Part shown: positions 1 to 9,020 of the stretch, piece by piece
Layout of the letters: each line of letters starts with the position of its first letter
Numbering within the stretch: position 1 is the stretch's first letter
Assembly: GCF_001953175.1 (NCBI RefSeq)
Contig: NZ_CP018258.1
Coordinates: forward strand, 1,826,210-1,890,209
Direction: 5' to 3'
DNA: 64,000 nt
From: Dehalogenimonas formicexedens
GTDB lineage: Bacteria > Chloroflexota > Dehalococcoidia > Dehalococcoidales > Dehalococcoidaceae
Position numbers and translations under genes: made by a program
Notes under the pieces: model-generated
The model's input: the letters and a program-made list of their open reading frames with translations, nothing else
The model's database searches: none
What the model was told of the DNA's origin: nothing

Positions 1-1274
1 GGACCCGCAGTCCTGAGAGAGATCAACTGATCAATCCAGGCGATACCGGCATCTACAATCTGCTTGGTGATGAGAGCGCGGCACAGGTGACGGGCGACGA
101 CGCCCTCGCGGCCGCCAGCCTTGAAGAAATCAACCAGCGCCGGGAACTTATTGACCAAACCGCGCGCCAGAGGGCCGACTTCCATGGTCTGCGAGTTGTA
201 GCGGGGAGATTTGAAGAAGGAGTAGGCGCCGGTCTTGTTGACGTTGAATTCGGTGACGCCGGCGGACGGATGGAGCGCGGTGGTGCCGGAGGGGTAATTG
301 TACCAGGAATTGGTCACCGATTCGGTGATCTTGGAATAATCAACTGCGCCGATGGCCAGGCCGGCAACATCGGAAAGGGTGCCACGCTCCCCGGTCGAAG
401 TGATAACGCCGCCCTTGAACATCGGGTTCGATCCGCCGAAGGAGGTGTCAGCCGGAGAAGCCGACGGGTTCTGAGGAAGCATCGGGTAGGCCAGGTAATT
501 GCCGGCGGTGGCGCCGAGAGCAATCTTGGCCAATGGGAACAAAGGACCGGTTCCAACGGCCAGCACATCAGGCAGATAGTAGTTGTCCACGAAGGCTTTC
601 TGCTCCAGCCACAGGTCGCGGAAGGCCAGAAGCTGTTCGCGGGAAGGAGTAGCGACGCAGCCGCCTACGGTGATGGTGTTCGGATGGGGCTGGATGCCGG
701 TGATATAAGCCAGCATCTTCTGCGATTTAGCTTTCATCTCGAGGGATTTAATGTAATGAGACACCAGAGTGGTAACCGTGTCCGGGTCATTCAGGGAAAA
801 GGCATCCGGGGTGTAGCGGGGAACGAAGGGAGAGGCATCACCCCTGGTAACCAGCCCGACTACCTTATCCCTGATAGCCTTGAGACCTTCATCGGAACCC
901 TTGTAGTTGGCAACGGCGAGGATATCGATGTAGTCCAAAGCCGACAGGTTGTAAAAGTGGACGTAGTGATCATGAACATAGTAGCCGGCGCAGAAAAGGT
1001 TTCTGAGCAGGCGGCCGGCTTCGGTGAGTTCGATACCGAAGGCGTTCTCCATGGCCTGGGCTGAAGCAATGGCATGGACGCCCTCGCACACGCCGCAGAC
1101 ACGGCTGGTGACATATGGAGCATCCCAGGGATCCCGCCCTTGAAGCAGTATTTCAAAGCCGCGGGCCATGGTCCCGGCAGACCAAGCATCGGTAACAACC
1201 CCGTTGTTGACCTCAACTTCAATCCGGAGGTGACCTTCAATTCTCGTTATCGGATCGACGACAACTCGAGTCAT
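1..1274 (-). CDS. hupL: [NiFe] uptake hydrogenase large subunit HupL, 3' end outside window
   Basis: Catalytic subunit of a membrane-bound uptake hydrogenase; it holds the Ni-Fe site and oxidises H2 together with HupS. The first residues read MTRVVVDPITRIEGHLRIEV, the classical N-terminus of this family, and the first nickel-ligand motif RVCGVCEGVH lies at residues 59-68 (Cys60, Cys63). The frame stays open to base 1, about 424 residues, and ends inside the window at ...WIDQLISLRTAG, so the C-terminal DPCxxC-type motif lies outside. An AGAGGAT Shine-Dalgarno lies 9 bases before the ATG. HupS ends 55 bases upstream, so this is one operon. The long open frame on the plus strand here (87-1064) is an antisense shadow. 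Confidence 0.95.
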   Translation of the reverse strand, partial: MTRVVVDPITRIEGHLRIEVEVNNGVVTDAWSAGTMARGFEILLQGRDPWDAPYVTSRVCGVCEGVHAIASAQAMENAFGIELTEAGRLLRNLFCAGYYVHDHYVHFYNLSALDYIDILAVANYKGSDEGLKAIRDKVVGLVTRGDASPFVPRYTPDAFSLNDPDTVTTLVSHYIKSLEMKAKSQKMLAYITGIQPHPNTITVGGCVATPSREQLLAFRDLWLEQKAFVDNYYLPDVLAVGTGPLFPLAKIALGATAGNYLAYPMLPQNPSASPADTSFGGSNPMFKGGVITSTGERGTLSDVAGLAIGAVDYSKITESVTNSWYNYPSGTTALHPSAGVTEFNVNKTGAYSFFKSPRYNSQTMEVGPLARGLVNKFPALVDFFKAGGREGVVARHLCRALITKQIVDAGIAWIDQLISLRTAG

Positions 1275-1329
1275 TTCATCTATCCTCTTTCTTAATCTAT
1301 TTCCAGATTTTCACTAACTTGATTGAACG

Positions 1330-2286
1330 TCACACGCCGAAGTTGAAATCGTGGGCGATAAGCATGTTGCCTTTTTCAAAAAACTCAGGTTGCGAGCAGG
1401 CGACACAGGGGAAGCTGCTCTGGATGCAGTAGCTGGCCCGGTTGTTCCACAGCCTCTCCCAGCAGTCCTGGAAGGCGATAGGACCTTTGCAACCCTTCAG
1501 GATCAGGCAGTAGCCCTGCTGCTTGGGATCGTTGAAGTTGGTGACGAAGTGCCGGGCTTCGAACTGACCGCGGCGGGCGCAATTATCATGCTGCAGCTTG
1601 CCGTAGAAGGCGACCGGGCGCTGGTACGCATCCAGTTCCGGGGCTTTGCCGAAGGTTAAATAGTAAACCAAGGTGGCGACCAGGCGTTCGTTATGAACGG
1701 GGCAGGTCGGCAGGTTGATAACGGGCGCCTTGATATCAGCAAATGTGTTGTGCTTGGTAGTGCCGTTATAGAGAATCCCCACGCCGCCAGTCGGCCCGAA
1801 GCGGGGGATGCCGCCGAATGAGGAGCAGACCCCCGCGGCGACAATCACCGCGGCATTCTTGGCGGCGGCTTTGAACTGGTCGACGAAGGTCTGGCCGCCG
1901 ATGGTGCAGTATTTACCGTTCTCCGCCAGCGGGATGGCGCCATCAACGACGAGAACATATCCGCCCTTGGCGATGGTCTGGGCCAAAGCCTCTTCGGCCT
2001 GGTAACCCGAACCGGCCATTACCGTCTCATTGTATCTCAGCGAGATCGTATCCAACAGCAAGTCAACGGCGGTGGGTTCCAGGTTGTTGACAAACGATTC
2101 TACGCAACCGGTGCAACTCTGGCCGTTAAGCCAGATAACCGCCGGTTTGGCGGCTTGCTCTTCGAGAGCGTTGACGATGGTCGGGGTTAAGGCCTGGCTC
2201 AGGCCGAAATAGGTTGCCGTCATCCCGGCGATCTTGACGAAATCCCGGCGGTTAAGTTCCTGCTTGGTCAGGATTGAAAGATCCAT
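1330..2286 (-). CDS. hupS: [NiFe] uptake hydrogenase small subunit HupS with Tat signal
   Basis: Iron-sulfur subunit that passes electrons from the HupL Ni-Fe site. It has 318 residues. The twin-arginine signal NRRDFVKIAG at residues 12-21 indicates export of the folded heterodimer, with HupL carried along. The proximal-cluster motif SCTGCVE (Cys58, Cys61) and further cysteines in LPTCPVH, LKGCKGP, CWERLW and FPCVACSQ match the three-cluster arrangement. A GGAG site lies 8 bases upstream of the ATG. The gene sits between the cytochrome (58-base gap) and hupL. No membrane anchor is visible at the C-terminus. In Dehalococcoidia this enzyme feeds electrons from H2 to organohalide respiration; that link is family knowledge, not seen here. 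Confidence 0.95.
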   Translation of the reverse strand: MDLSILTKQELNRRDFVKIAGMTATYFGLSQALTPTIVNALEEQAAKPAVIWLNGQSCTGCVESFVNNLEPTAVDLLLDTISLRYNETVMAGSGYQAEEALAQTIAKGGYVLVVDGAIPLAENGKYCTIGGQTFVDQFKAAAKNAAVIVAAGVCSSFGGIPRFGPTGGVGILYNGTTKHNTFADIKAPVINLPTCPVHNERLVATLVYYLTFGKAPELDAYQRPVAFYGKLQHDNCARRGQFEARHFVTNFNDPKQQGYCLILKGCKGPIAFQDCWERLWNNRASYCIQSSFPCVACSQPEFFEKGNMLIAHDFNFGV

Positions 2287-2344
2287 TTTTGCTCCTTCAG
2301 CGGGCTATCGCTCCGCGCAATTTTTACGTTCAGAACTATCCCTA

Positions 2345-2956
2345 CTAGGGCGCCATCTTCAGGTAATGGGCCAAGATATCCTGGCGGTCCTTGCTCAGAT
2401 TGGCTCCGGTAAAGTGAGCCGAGATGAAGGCGCTGAGTTGAGCTTCAGTATTGAAGTTAGTCAGTTGAAGCGCGGTGATGTTCGGTCCGCCGAGGCCGCC
2501 GGCACGGCTGGCGCCGTGGCATAAAGCGCAGTTGCTGGAGTATAAAACCACCGGATCGGTGCTGAAAGCCGGGCTGGTTGAGGTAGCCGGCTTGGACTTG
2601 ATCTTAAGATAATTAGCAAGGACATCCCTGAGAGGCTGTGTCATTCCGGGTGCCGGGTGAACACCGAGGAAGGTGCTCAAAAAAGCGGCGCTGAAATTGC
2701 TGGTGTCTGTAATATTAGGCCCCGCGACACTGCCCTGAAGGTTTACGCCGTGGCAGACGGAGCATTTGCTGAGGTACAGCAGGTCGGCGTCAATTCCGGG
2801 AACTGTGGGCAGAAGGGCGGTCGAAACCGGAGTGGTGGTGGGAACCGGCGCGGTCGTTTCAGTGGTTGGATTGTTAGAGGTACAGGCGCTTAAAATGGGT
2901 ATCAACAGCACTACCAGGGCGAGGATGAGGCTAGGGACGCCGTGTCTTTTCATCAT
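2345..2956 (-). CDS. Diheme c-type cytochrome lipoprotein upstream of hupSL
   Basis: Probable electron carrier on the outer face of the membrane. Residues 9-25 form a lipoprotein signal ending in the lipobox LSAC (Cys25), followed by a Thr/Pro-rich linker. Two similar cytochrome c domains follow, each with a heme motif: CSVCH at 65-69 and CALCH at 143-147. Both continue into a G-x-GPNIT stretch and end with a predicted helix (NYLKIK, HYLKMAP), so they look like an internal duplication. The gene has a good Shine-Dalgarno (AGGAGAG) and is first in the hup operon. Multiheme or c-type cytochromes are not typical of organohalide-respiring Dehalococcoidia, where a ferredoxin-like HupX usually accompanies HupSL, so this is a notable substitution. 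Heme attachment would need a maturation system elsewhere. Confidence 0.9.
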   Translation of the reverse strand: MMKRHGVPSLILALVVLLIPILSACTSNNPTTETTAPVPTTTPVSTALLPTVPGIDADLLYLSKCSVCHGVNLQGSVAGPNITDTSNFSAAFLSTFLGVHPAPGMTQPLRDVLANYLKIKSKPATSTSPAFSTDPVVLYSSNCALCHGASRAGGLGGPNITALQLTNFNTEAQLSAFISAHFTGANLSKDRQDILAHYLKMAP

Positions 2957-3071
2957 TCAACTCTCCTGTCTATTATCGCCGCTTCGTGTCAAGCCCTCGA
3001 TGGAATCCAAATTCAAGCAGTTCGGCTGGTTCTTTTTCGCCCCGGCCGCAGAGACTTTTCAAACCTGCCGG

Positions 3072-3101
3072 ATTCTAACACCATGGTACTAATACTGTCA
3101 A
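3072..3101 (-). promoter_or_regulatory. Promoter of the cytochrome-hupSL operon
   Basis: Read on the minus strand, TTGACA (3101-3096) is followed after 18 bases by TAGAAT (3077-3072). This would start transcription near 3065 and give a leader of about 110 bases before the cytochrome ATG at 2956. Nothing else is recognised in the non-coding stretch 2957-3296. Confidence 0.6.
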
Positions 3102-3296
3102 AGGCGCCTTACGTTGGTTGGATTAAATGTCCAATTCTCAATCTTGCCAGATTCACAATCTAAATTTTACGACAATCCATTTTGACCTAAAAACAAAACT
3201 TCTTTAATTTCACGATTGACCCGGAATCCGATCAAAAATATTTTTAAAGTGGCGAGTTCAAAGATGAACCGGACCTTCCACGTTTACAATATTAGT

Positions 3297-3875
3297 TCAG
3301 CCATCGTCCAGCGCCGGGGCACAATTCAGCTTGCGGGTCCAATCCCGCAGCGCAGCCAGCAACTGTTCGATAAGTTCCCGCGATTTCGGATCGATGAGCC
3401 TCCCGTCTGAGTCAAAAGCCTGCGCCGCCAGCGGCACCATCACCTCCGGCCGGTTAAGAGGATACATCTCCAGGAAAACCATGATCTGCCGGAGATGATA
3501 CTGGGCCCGGGCTCCGCCGAAAGAACTGATGGAAGCGCTCATGATGGCCGCCGGTTTTTCTTTGAATGCATTATCGCCGTAAGGCCGCGATGCCCAGTCG
3601 ATGGCGTTTTTCATGACGCCGGGAACAGAGTAGTTGGCTTCAGGGGTGACGAACAATATCGCATCGGCGGCGCGGATCAGCGATTTGAATTCCCTGACCG
3701 CGGCGGGCGGGTCGTGCTCCAGGTCCTGATTAAAGGGGGGAATGGGCGCCAGGTCGAACGTTTTTATTTCCATGCCCGAAGGGGCCAGCTCGACCGCGTT
3801 CCGCAGCAGCAGCCTGTTGAAGGACCCCCGGCGCAGGCTGCCGGCAAAACCGAGTACCTTGATCCTGGTCTCCAT
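3297..3875 (-). CDS. NADPH-dependent FMN reductase family protein
   Basis: Flavodoxin-like reductase of 192 residues. The N-terminal phosphate-binding loop GFAGSLRRGSFNRLL (residues 9-23) and TPEANYSVPGVMKNAIDW (about 97-114) are the FMN-binding signatures of the family; the usual YN pair appears as NY in this copy. The segment SISSFGGARAQYHLRQIM matches the conserved dimer and flavin contact region. The protein is cytosolic with no extra domains. It probably reduces FMN or quinones with NAD(P)H; the substrate cannot be told from sequence. There is no Shine-Dalgarno before the ATG, and the promoter lies so close that the message may have almost no leader. Confidence 0.9.
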   Translation of the reverse strand: METRIKVLGFAGSLRRGSFNRLLLRNAVELAPSGMEIKTFDLAPIPPFNQDLEHDPPAAVREFKSLIRAADAILFVTPEANYSVPGVMKNAIDWASRPYGDNAFKEKPAAIMSASISSFGGARAQYHLRQIMVFLEMYPLNRPEVMVPLAAQAFDSDGRLIDPKSRELIEQLLAALRDWTRKLNCAPALDDG

Positions 3876-3886
3876 CGAAATTGATT

Positions 3887-3915
3887 ATAGTACGGCGTGC
3901 GGCGAGCTCAAACAA
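3887..3915 (-). promoter_or_regulatory. Promoter of the FMN reductase gene
   Basis: On the minus strand TTGTTT (3915-3910), a 17-base spacer and TACTAT (3892-3887) place the start point around 3880, only about five bases before the ATG at 3875. This fits a leaderless or nearly leaderless transcript and agrees with the missing Shine-Dalgarno. Confidence 0.5.
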
Positions 3916-3971
3916 GAAGTCTAATGGCGTTCGAGAATGCCCGATATCATGTCCAGGGCGATCATTCAATC

Positions 3972-3986
3972 GGGGGGGGGGGGGGG
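3972..3986. repeat. Run of 15 guanines
   Basis: Fifteen consecutive G residues immediately precede the palindromic repeat array. Such a tract is prone to length change by slippage and can form a G-quadruplex. It lies between genes, about 95 bases upstream of the FMN reductase start. Confidence 0.9.
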
Positions 3987-3994
3987 ATATATTG

Positions 3995-4410
3995 AGGGAG
4001 GGCGGGTTAAAAACCCGCCCCTACAATGTTCCGATAGCCAAACCGTAGCAGCCGGTCTCCAGACCAGCGCAGATCCCAGTCTTCGCCAAAATAACGAGAG
4101 GTGCGTTCGAGGGTGGAATGGGGGAGGGCGGGTTAAAAACCCGCCCCTACAGTGTCCGGGCGCAAAACCGGGGCAGCCGGTCTCCAGACCAGCGCAGATT
4201 CCAGTCTTCGCCAAAATAACGAGAGGTGCGTTCGATGACGAACCGGGAGAGGGCGGGTTAAAAACCCGCCCCTACGATACCGGTCGCAAACCAGGGGCAC
4301 CTGGTGTCTTGTGGCGATCTAGAAGAAGACGGGATTCCGGCCTTCGCCGGAATGACAAGAGGCACCTCAAGGATGAAACCGGAAGGGCGGGTTAGAACCC
4401 CGCCCCTACA
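3995..4410. repeat. Array of palindromic repeats with about 125-base period
   Basis: Four copies of a GC-rich palindrome with core GGGCGGGTTAAAAACCCGCC, followed by CCTAC, start at about 3998, 4124, 4249 and 4383. The first three sit in near-identical units of about 125 bases that also share GCAGCCGGTCTCCAGACCAG and CGCCAAAATAACGAGAGG; the fourth is divergent. A single related half (AAAACCCGCCCCTC) appears again near 9305-9318. The arrangement is that of REP/MITE-like intergenic repeats in the gap between two minus-strand genes (3876-4405). Each palindrome could fold as a hairpin on either strand. No transposase is associated. Confidence 0.85.
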
Positions 4411-7400
4411 TTTGGGGCGAAATCGAAGAGGCCGAGTACCTGATTATCTCGGCGAAGTTTTGAATCCGGGTGCGGTTGTTGCTCTCCATGATACCATCAT
4501 AGGTAAGGGTGACCCAGGGTTTGTGCAGCGATGAGGCCAGTTTTTCCGCCATGGCGGCTACGATGCCCCCGGGCATGCAGCCGTGCGGCATGACTGAGAT
4601 CACGCCGGCGAAATCCGGGCTTTCCAGCCATTCCAATCCCGAACCGATGGACAGCACCGCCTCGCTGCCGCACCGGGGCGACAGGTGGAGTCCCGACTTA
4701 GCCAGAACTTCCTCGATGGAACCTTCCCTCAACCCACCAACGATATGTTCGATCACGCCGATGCTGTTACGGTAGTCGGCGTCCAGGACGCGGCGCCTGA
4801 GGTAGCTCCGGAACAATTTGCCGTATCGCCGGAACCTGAAATTGTCCTCATGGGCGCGGTGGAAAATATACCTCAACCACTCGGCGGTGGGCGAGATGGT
4901 GACTTCAAGCCCGGCCGCCTCGCAGCAGCGCGCGAGGTCATCGTTGGCAAAGCGGTTGGCCCTGAGATAGATCTCGCCGTTTATGCCGACCAGGGGCCGG
5001 CGGGGCAAAGTGACGTCTATGATTTCCTTGAAATCACGCGCCGCATGCTCAAGCAACCCGTTCAAATTCTGCCAGCGGCGAGCCCCGTCCCGGAACCGGG
5101 ATACATAAGATTCGAATAGCCTGTCCGCCAGTCCCGATTCTTTTTCATAAGGGCGAGCGCGCCAGAGCAGCTTTTCAAGGGCGTCGGCGGCAAAGATGGC
5201 GTCGGCGGCGCGCCGCGGGAAATCAGCGCCAAGGTTCAAATCCTCGTAAGATTTGTTGGAGGTGGTCGATCTTACCTGGATGTCGTAACCGGCTTGTTTA
5301 AGGGCAATACCCTGTTCCAGGGCGTATTTCCCCAGCCTGCAAGGACCGTAGGCGCTGGCCATGATGAACTCAGAACCCGGTACGGCGGCGCGGTTATCCT
5401 CGCAGAACCTCAGAAAGTCCCCCAGGGTGGCGCGATAGGGCAAACATTCCGTCCCGGCGGTGACCCGGTTGGATAACTGCAGGCTGCGCGCGTCGGTTTC
5501 CGGCAAGACCTCTACCTTCCGGCCGCTGGCTTCAACCGCTCCGGCCAGAACCCGGATAAAAGGGGCCATAAACGGGATGACAAAGGTCTTGTGATCGACA
5601 CTTACGGGCAAGGTCTGCCTTTTATAATCTATAGGCGCCGTTTCGTGCCGCTGTGCCGTCCGCGAGTAGCCGTTGATGGTATCGACGAAAGCCTCAAGCC
5701 GTGTGATGACGCCGGCTTCCGCGGCGTGCTCGTCGACCTCTAACTGGCCCAGGGGTTTGCCGCCCATGATGTCTTCCAGTACCGGCAAAATAAAGGAATT
5801 GGGCCCGCAGCCGAAGTTGGTGATCATCAAGCCGTAAAGGTTTGGCTCCCGGGCGATGATGTCCGACGCGGCGATGAATTTACTTTCATACGACCAGTAA
5901 GGCCGGTCGGTGTATCGGCTGATATCGACCGACTCCAGTGGCAAAAAGTCCATGGGGATGGGTTCGACCCCCAGTTGAGCCAGGGCATTGGCAATGCCCA
6001 GATTAGCCCCGGGATCCCCCGCCATATAGGAACGGGAGATGAGGACGACCCCGGTTTTGCCGCTGGATTTTAAGCTGGCCAGTACCTCTCGGCCGGCCGC
6101 CGCCCGGCCTGTTTCAAATAGTCTCTGGGAACGGATGCCTGCCACGGCCGCCTGGCGTGCCCGGACAGGCGGGGCGCCGAGTTCGCGGGCGGTGCGGGCG
6201 AGGTTGGCGATAACCTCATCGTCGCCGAGGCTGAAATCAATGACCGGCGACACTAGCCGAGCCCCCGTTTCGAGAACTTCCCGTACAATAAAAGGCGACG
6301 CCTGCACCAGCGGGCAGGCATATTTCTGATTTTCATCCCCTTCCTTGGGACCCAGGCGGATGGCAGCGGGACAGAGGATAAAATCAACCGCGTCCTTGAG
6401 GAAGGCGACGTGCCCGTGAAGGAGTTTCACCGGGAAACAGCTGTCGGTGTAGGAGAGTTCAATGGCGTGCTCGATTATTTTAGCCGTCGTTCTGGGGGAA
6501 ATTACCACGCGCGCGTCCAGGGCGTTCAGGAAACCGGTCAGAAGCGGCGCCAGATCATGGGTCAGAAGAGCCCTCGGGATGCCGACAGCCGGTCCATGGC
6601 CTGTGGCCCCGCCGGCATCTTTGAGTAATAACGCTTCCCGGTCATCGAAGGCGGTGCGGATCTTGACCTTGTCGATCCGGGAGTCATAGCGGTCGCAGCG
6701 GCTGCCGAAGAACGAATCTGACCCGTCCGGCAGCTTCATCTGAGTGATAGAGCAATTGTTGTCGCAGTGATAACACGGGAAGGTCGTCAGGTGGCAACTG
6801 CTTTCGGCCAGGGCTTTGAAACCTTTAAAGACCGATGGCACCGGGAACAACCGGCCCTGATCCCGGGCAAGGAGCGCCGCGCCAGCAGCCCCGCTGACTT
6901 CCCGGTGTTCCGCCACCGAGAGCTCATGATCCGGCAATTGCTGCCGGAAAGCCGCCACCACCGCCTCATTGTAGAACACGGCGCCGGTCAGGATAATGTT
7001 TCGACCCAATTTCCGGTGGGCGACCACTTTCGACAGATAGTTTTTGGCGATGGCGTTGGCCAGCGACGCGGTGATCACGGGCAGGGAAACCCCATCCTGC
7101 TGCGCCGAGGTGATGGACTGGCTCATGAAGGCGGCGCACCTGGTTCCCAGGTCGATGGTATATGGCGCGGTAAAGGCGAGGCGGGCGAAATCACCGTTGG
7201 TGACTTTGACGCCCAGCTGGTCGGCCAGTTCGTCGATAAAGCTGCCGGTGCCGGCGGCGCAGGCCTTGTTCATCTGGCAATCTATGACCACGCCGTTCCG
7301 CTTAAGAACCAACTTGGAATCCTGCCCGCCGATCTCGATGATATCCGCGTCTTGATCGATCACTGCCGCCGCCCGGGTCTGGGCGGTTATCTCGTTCTTG

Positions 7401-8542
7401 ATCAAATCCGCGCCGACGAAACCGCCCACCAGGTAACGCCCCGAACCGGTGACCCCGGCGCCGGCGATATCGACATTTTCGGCGCCTTTCTTCATCAGCT
7501 CGACCATCACCTGTTTTACGGCATCGATCGGGCGGCCGGCCGTCATCAGGTAAGTCTTGGCGATAATCTTGCCGGTAACGCTGTCCAGGATGACCGCCTT
7601 GGTGCTGGTGGAGCCGACGTCGATTCCCAGGTAGCCGCTGCCGCGATCCGTGATCACAGGCAGGGAGGGGGGTACCGGCACAGCCTGGCGCTCCAGCGGC
7701 GGGGTCTGGAAATAATTCCGCCGGTTATCGGCCACCGGCAGCGTGCCGATTTTGGAACGCCTTCCTATCGATAAAAGGGCGGCGCCATGGGCTTCGGTGT
7801 AGACGGCGTCCCCCGGTACGGCCACCGCGACGTCATACCCGTTCCGGCTTGAGAGTAATGCGTTCAGCGCCCGCTCCACAGCGCCGTTGGCGGCAACCCC
7901 GCCGACCAGGTACAACGGAGCGTCAAAAGGACCTTTCTTCAATGAAACGATCATCCGGGCAATGCTTTCGCAAAGCGCGGACAGGATGGCCGAAAGCTGA
8001 ACGCCCTTCTGCTGCAGGTGAATGATATCGCTCTTGGCGAAAACGCTGCAGCGGGCGGCGACCCGGGGCGCATGACCCCGCTGGGACAGGGCGATGCGGG
8101 TGAAATCCTCCATGGTGATACCGAGCCGATAAGCCTGCTGTTCCAGAAAACGCCCGGTCCCGGCAGCGCAAAGCGGGTTGGAAACCACCTTCCAGGGCTT
8201 TTTCAATCCGTCCTCAAGACTGATGACGAGTGAGGTCTGGCCGCCGACCTGGATGATGGTTCTGGCGTCCGGATGGGCGTGCAGCACCCCCGACGCAACG
8301 GCCAGCGGACTGGAGTATGATCCCCAGTGCCAGTCAGCTGGAATCAACTCCTTACCGGACCCGGTGACCCCCGCTCCGGCGATGTCCGGGAATTGTTCCA
8401 GGCGTTTGAGAAGCGAGTTGACGGACTGGCGGGCGTCGAAGACGATCTTTTCGATGTCATGTTTGACCACGCTCCCTTTGTCATCGACGAGACAAAGTTT
8501 GACGTTAACCGATCCTACGTCCAGCCCAAGGTAATAGTTCAT
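4406..8542 (-). CDS. Giant 2-hydroxyacyl-CoA dehydratase activase/dehydratase-like protein
   Basis: A protein of 1378 residues from the chosen start MNYYLGLDVGSVNVKL; an ATG 13 codons upstream (8581) is possible but lies before the conserved ASKHA fold. Two BadF/BadG/HgdC-type ATPase domains follow each other (about 1-270 and 305-565). Each has the DVGS phosphate loop and a CAAGTGRFLEQQ or CAAGTGSFIDE segment carrying the cluster-binding Cys. They are followed by a DUF2229-like region (about 640-880, with FPCYHCDNNC) and a dehydratase-like C-terminal part (about 880-1378, with NFGCGPNSF and ASAYGPCRLGKYA). Known smaller relatives use ATP to fire a single electron into a 4Fe-4S dehydratase. 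The substrate of these giant fused versions is unknown. The gene stands alone. Confidence 0.85.
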   Translation of the reverse strand: MNYYLGLDVGSVNVKLCLVDDKGSVVKHDIEKIVFDARQSVNSLLKRLEQFPDIAGAGVTGSGKELIPADWHWGSYSSPLAVASGVLHAHPDARTIIQVGGQTSLVISLEDGLKKPWKVVSNPLCAAGTGRFLEQQAYRLGITMEDFTRIALSQRGHAPRVAARCSVFAKSDIIHLQQKGVQLSAILSALCESIARMIVSLKKGPFDAPLYLVGGVAANGAVERALNALLSSRNGYDVAVAVPGDAVYTEAHGAALLSIGRRSKIGTLPVADNRRNYFQTPPLERQAVPVPPSLPVITDRGSGYLGIDVGSTSTKAVILDSVTGKIIAKTYLMTAGRPIDAVKQVMVELMKKGAENVDIAGAGVTGSGRYLVGGFVGADLIKNEITAQTRAAAVIDQDADIIEIGGQDSKLVLKRNGVVIDCQMNKACAAGTGSFIDELADQLGVKVTNGDFARLAFTAPYTIDLGTRCAAFMSQSITSAQQDGVSLPVITASLANAIAKNYLSKVVAHRKLGRNIILTGAVFYNEAVVAAFRQQLPDHELSVAEHREVSGAAGAALLARDQGRLFPVPSVFKGFKALAESSCHLTTFPCYHCDNNCSITQMKLPDGSDSFFGSRCDRYDSRIDKVKIRTAFDDREALLLKDAGGATGHGPAVGIPRALLTHDLAPLLTGFLNALDARVVISPRTTAKIIEHAIELSYTDSCFPVKLLHGHVAFLKDAVDFILCPAAIRLGPKEGDENQKYACPLVQASPFIVREVLETGARLVSPVIDFSLGDDEVIANLARTARELGAPPVRARQAAVAGIRSQRLFETGRAAAGREVLASLKSSGKTGVVLISRSYMAGDPGANLGIANALAQLGVEPIPMDFLPLESVDISRYTDRPYWSYESKFIAASDIIAREPNLYGLMITNFGCGPNSFILPVLEDIMGGKPLGQLEVDEHAAEAGVITRLEAFVDTINGYSRTAQRHETAPIDYKRQTLPVSVDHKTFVIPFMAPFIRVLAGAVEASGRKVEVLPETDARSLQLSNRVTAGTECLPYRATLGDFLRFCEDNRAAVPGSEFIMASAYGPCRLGKYALEQGIALKQAGYDIQVRSTTSNKSYEDLNLGADFPRRAADAIFAADALEKLLWRARPYEKESGLADRLFESYVSRFRDGARRWQNLNGLLEHAARDFKEIIDVTLPRRPLVGINGEIYLRANRFANDDLARCCEAAGLEVTISPTAEWLRYIFHRAHEDNFRFRRYGKLFRSYLRRRVLDADYRNSIGVIEHIVGGLREGSIEEVLAKSGLHLSPRCGSEAVLSIGSGLEWLESPDFAGVISVMPHGCMPGGIVAAMAEKLASSLHKPWVTLTYDGIMESNNRTRIQNFAEIIRYSASSISPQM

Positions 8543-8645
8543 TGCTTCGGCAATTATGCTGTAAAACCATTGGGTTGGCAAATCAAAATAATGACCTTTG
8601 AAGCTGCGGCGCCAACTTCAAATCACATCGGGAGCGCCTCCGGGA

Positions 8646-9002
8646 TCAACCGGTGGCCATGGCTCGCAACAACGGTATGAAGGCTTCAGGGGGATCGTTT
8701 TTACTGATAAAGGCCCTGCAGCCACAGGCTAAGGCTTCTTTCCTGGATTCCGGCAACGCGCTCAGGGCGACGACGGCGGCTTCCGGACACTTGTTCCTGA
8801 TGCCCCGGAACAGACCGGAACGGTTATTCACAGGCAACTCCCAATCCAACAGGATCAGATCAGGCGAGTTGCCGGGGCTTATCTCCAAAAGCTGCTCGGC
8901 GGCTGCGGCTTCCTCAATCACCACATGGTCGAAGTGCTGTTCGATGAGGAGCCGTAAAGCTCTCCTCACCTGTAAATCATCGTCGGCAATGAGTACTCTC
9001 AC
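8646..9002 (-). CDS. Stand-alone response-regulator receiver domain
   Basis: A single CheY-like receiver of 118 residues with no output domain. The acidic pocket DDD (residues 7-9), the phospho-acceptor Asp in LILLDWELP (about 54), the conserved Ser/Thr position in ALSALPE and the Lys in FISKND (about 101) are all present, so it should be phosphorylatable. No kinase is adjacent; the nearest is the PAS kinase at 13.5 kb. Its target cannot be inferred. The gap to the next gene (9003-9020) is only 18 bases, so it may be co-transcribed with the small membrane protein upstream. Confidence 0.85.
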   Translation of the reverse strand: MRVLIADDDLQVRRALRLLIEQHFDHVVIEEAAAAEQLLEISPGNSPDLILLDWELPVNNRSGLFRGIRNKCPEAAVVALSALPESRKEALACGCRAFISKNDPPEAFIPLLRAMATG

Positions 9003-9020
9003 CGAGCTTCTTCTCCGGTA

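Noticed and set aside
87-1064. Long plus-strand open frame of 325 codons
   Set aside because: It is antisense to hupL, whose frame on the minus strand shows clear hydrogenase motifs.
3998-4410. CRISPR array
   Set aside because: The repeats are palindromic with a 125-base period, the intervening sequence is itself repeated and not unique, and no cas gene is present.
6767-7774. Plus-strand open frame of 335 codons
   Set aside because: Antisense to the giant activase gene; GC-rich codon use creates the shadow frame and no domain is seen.
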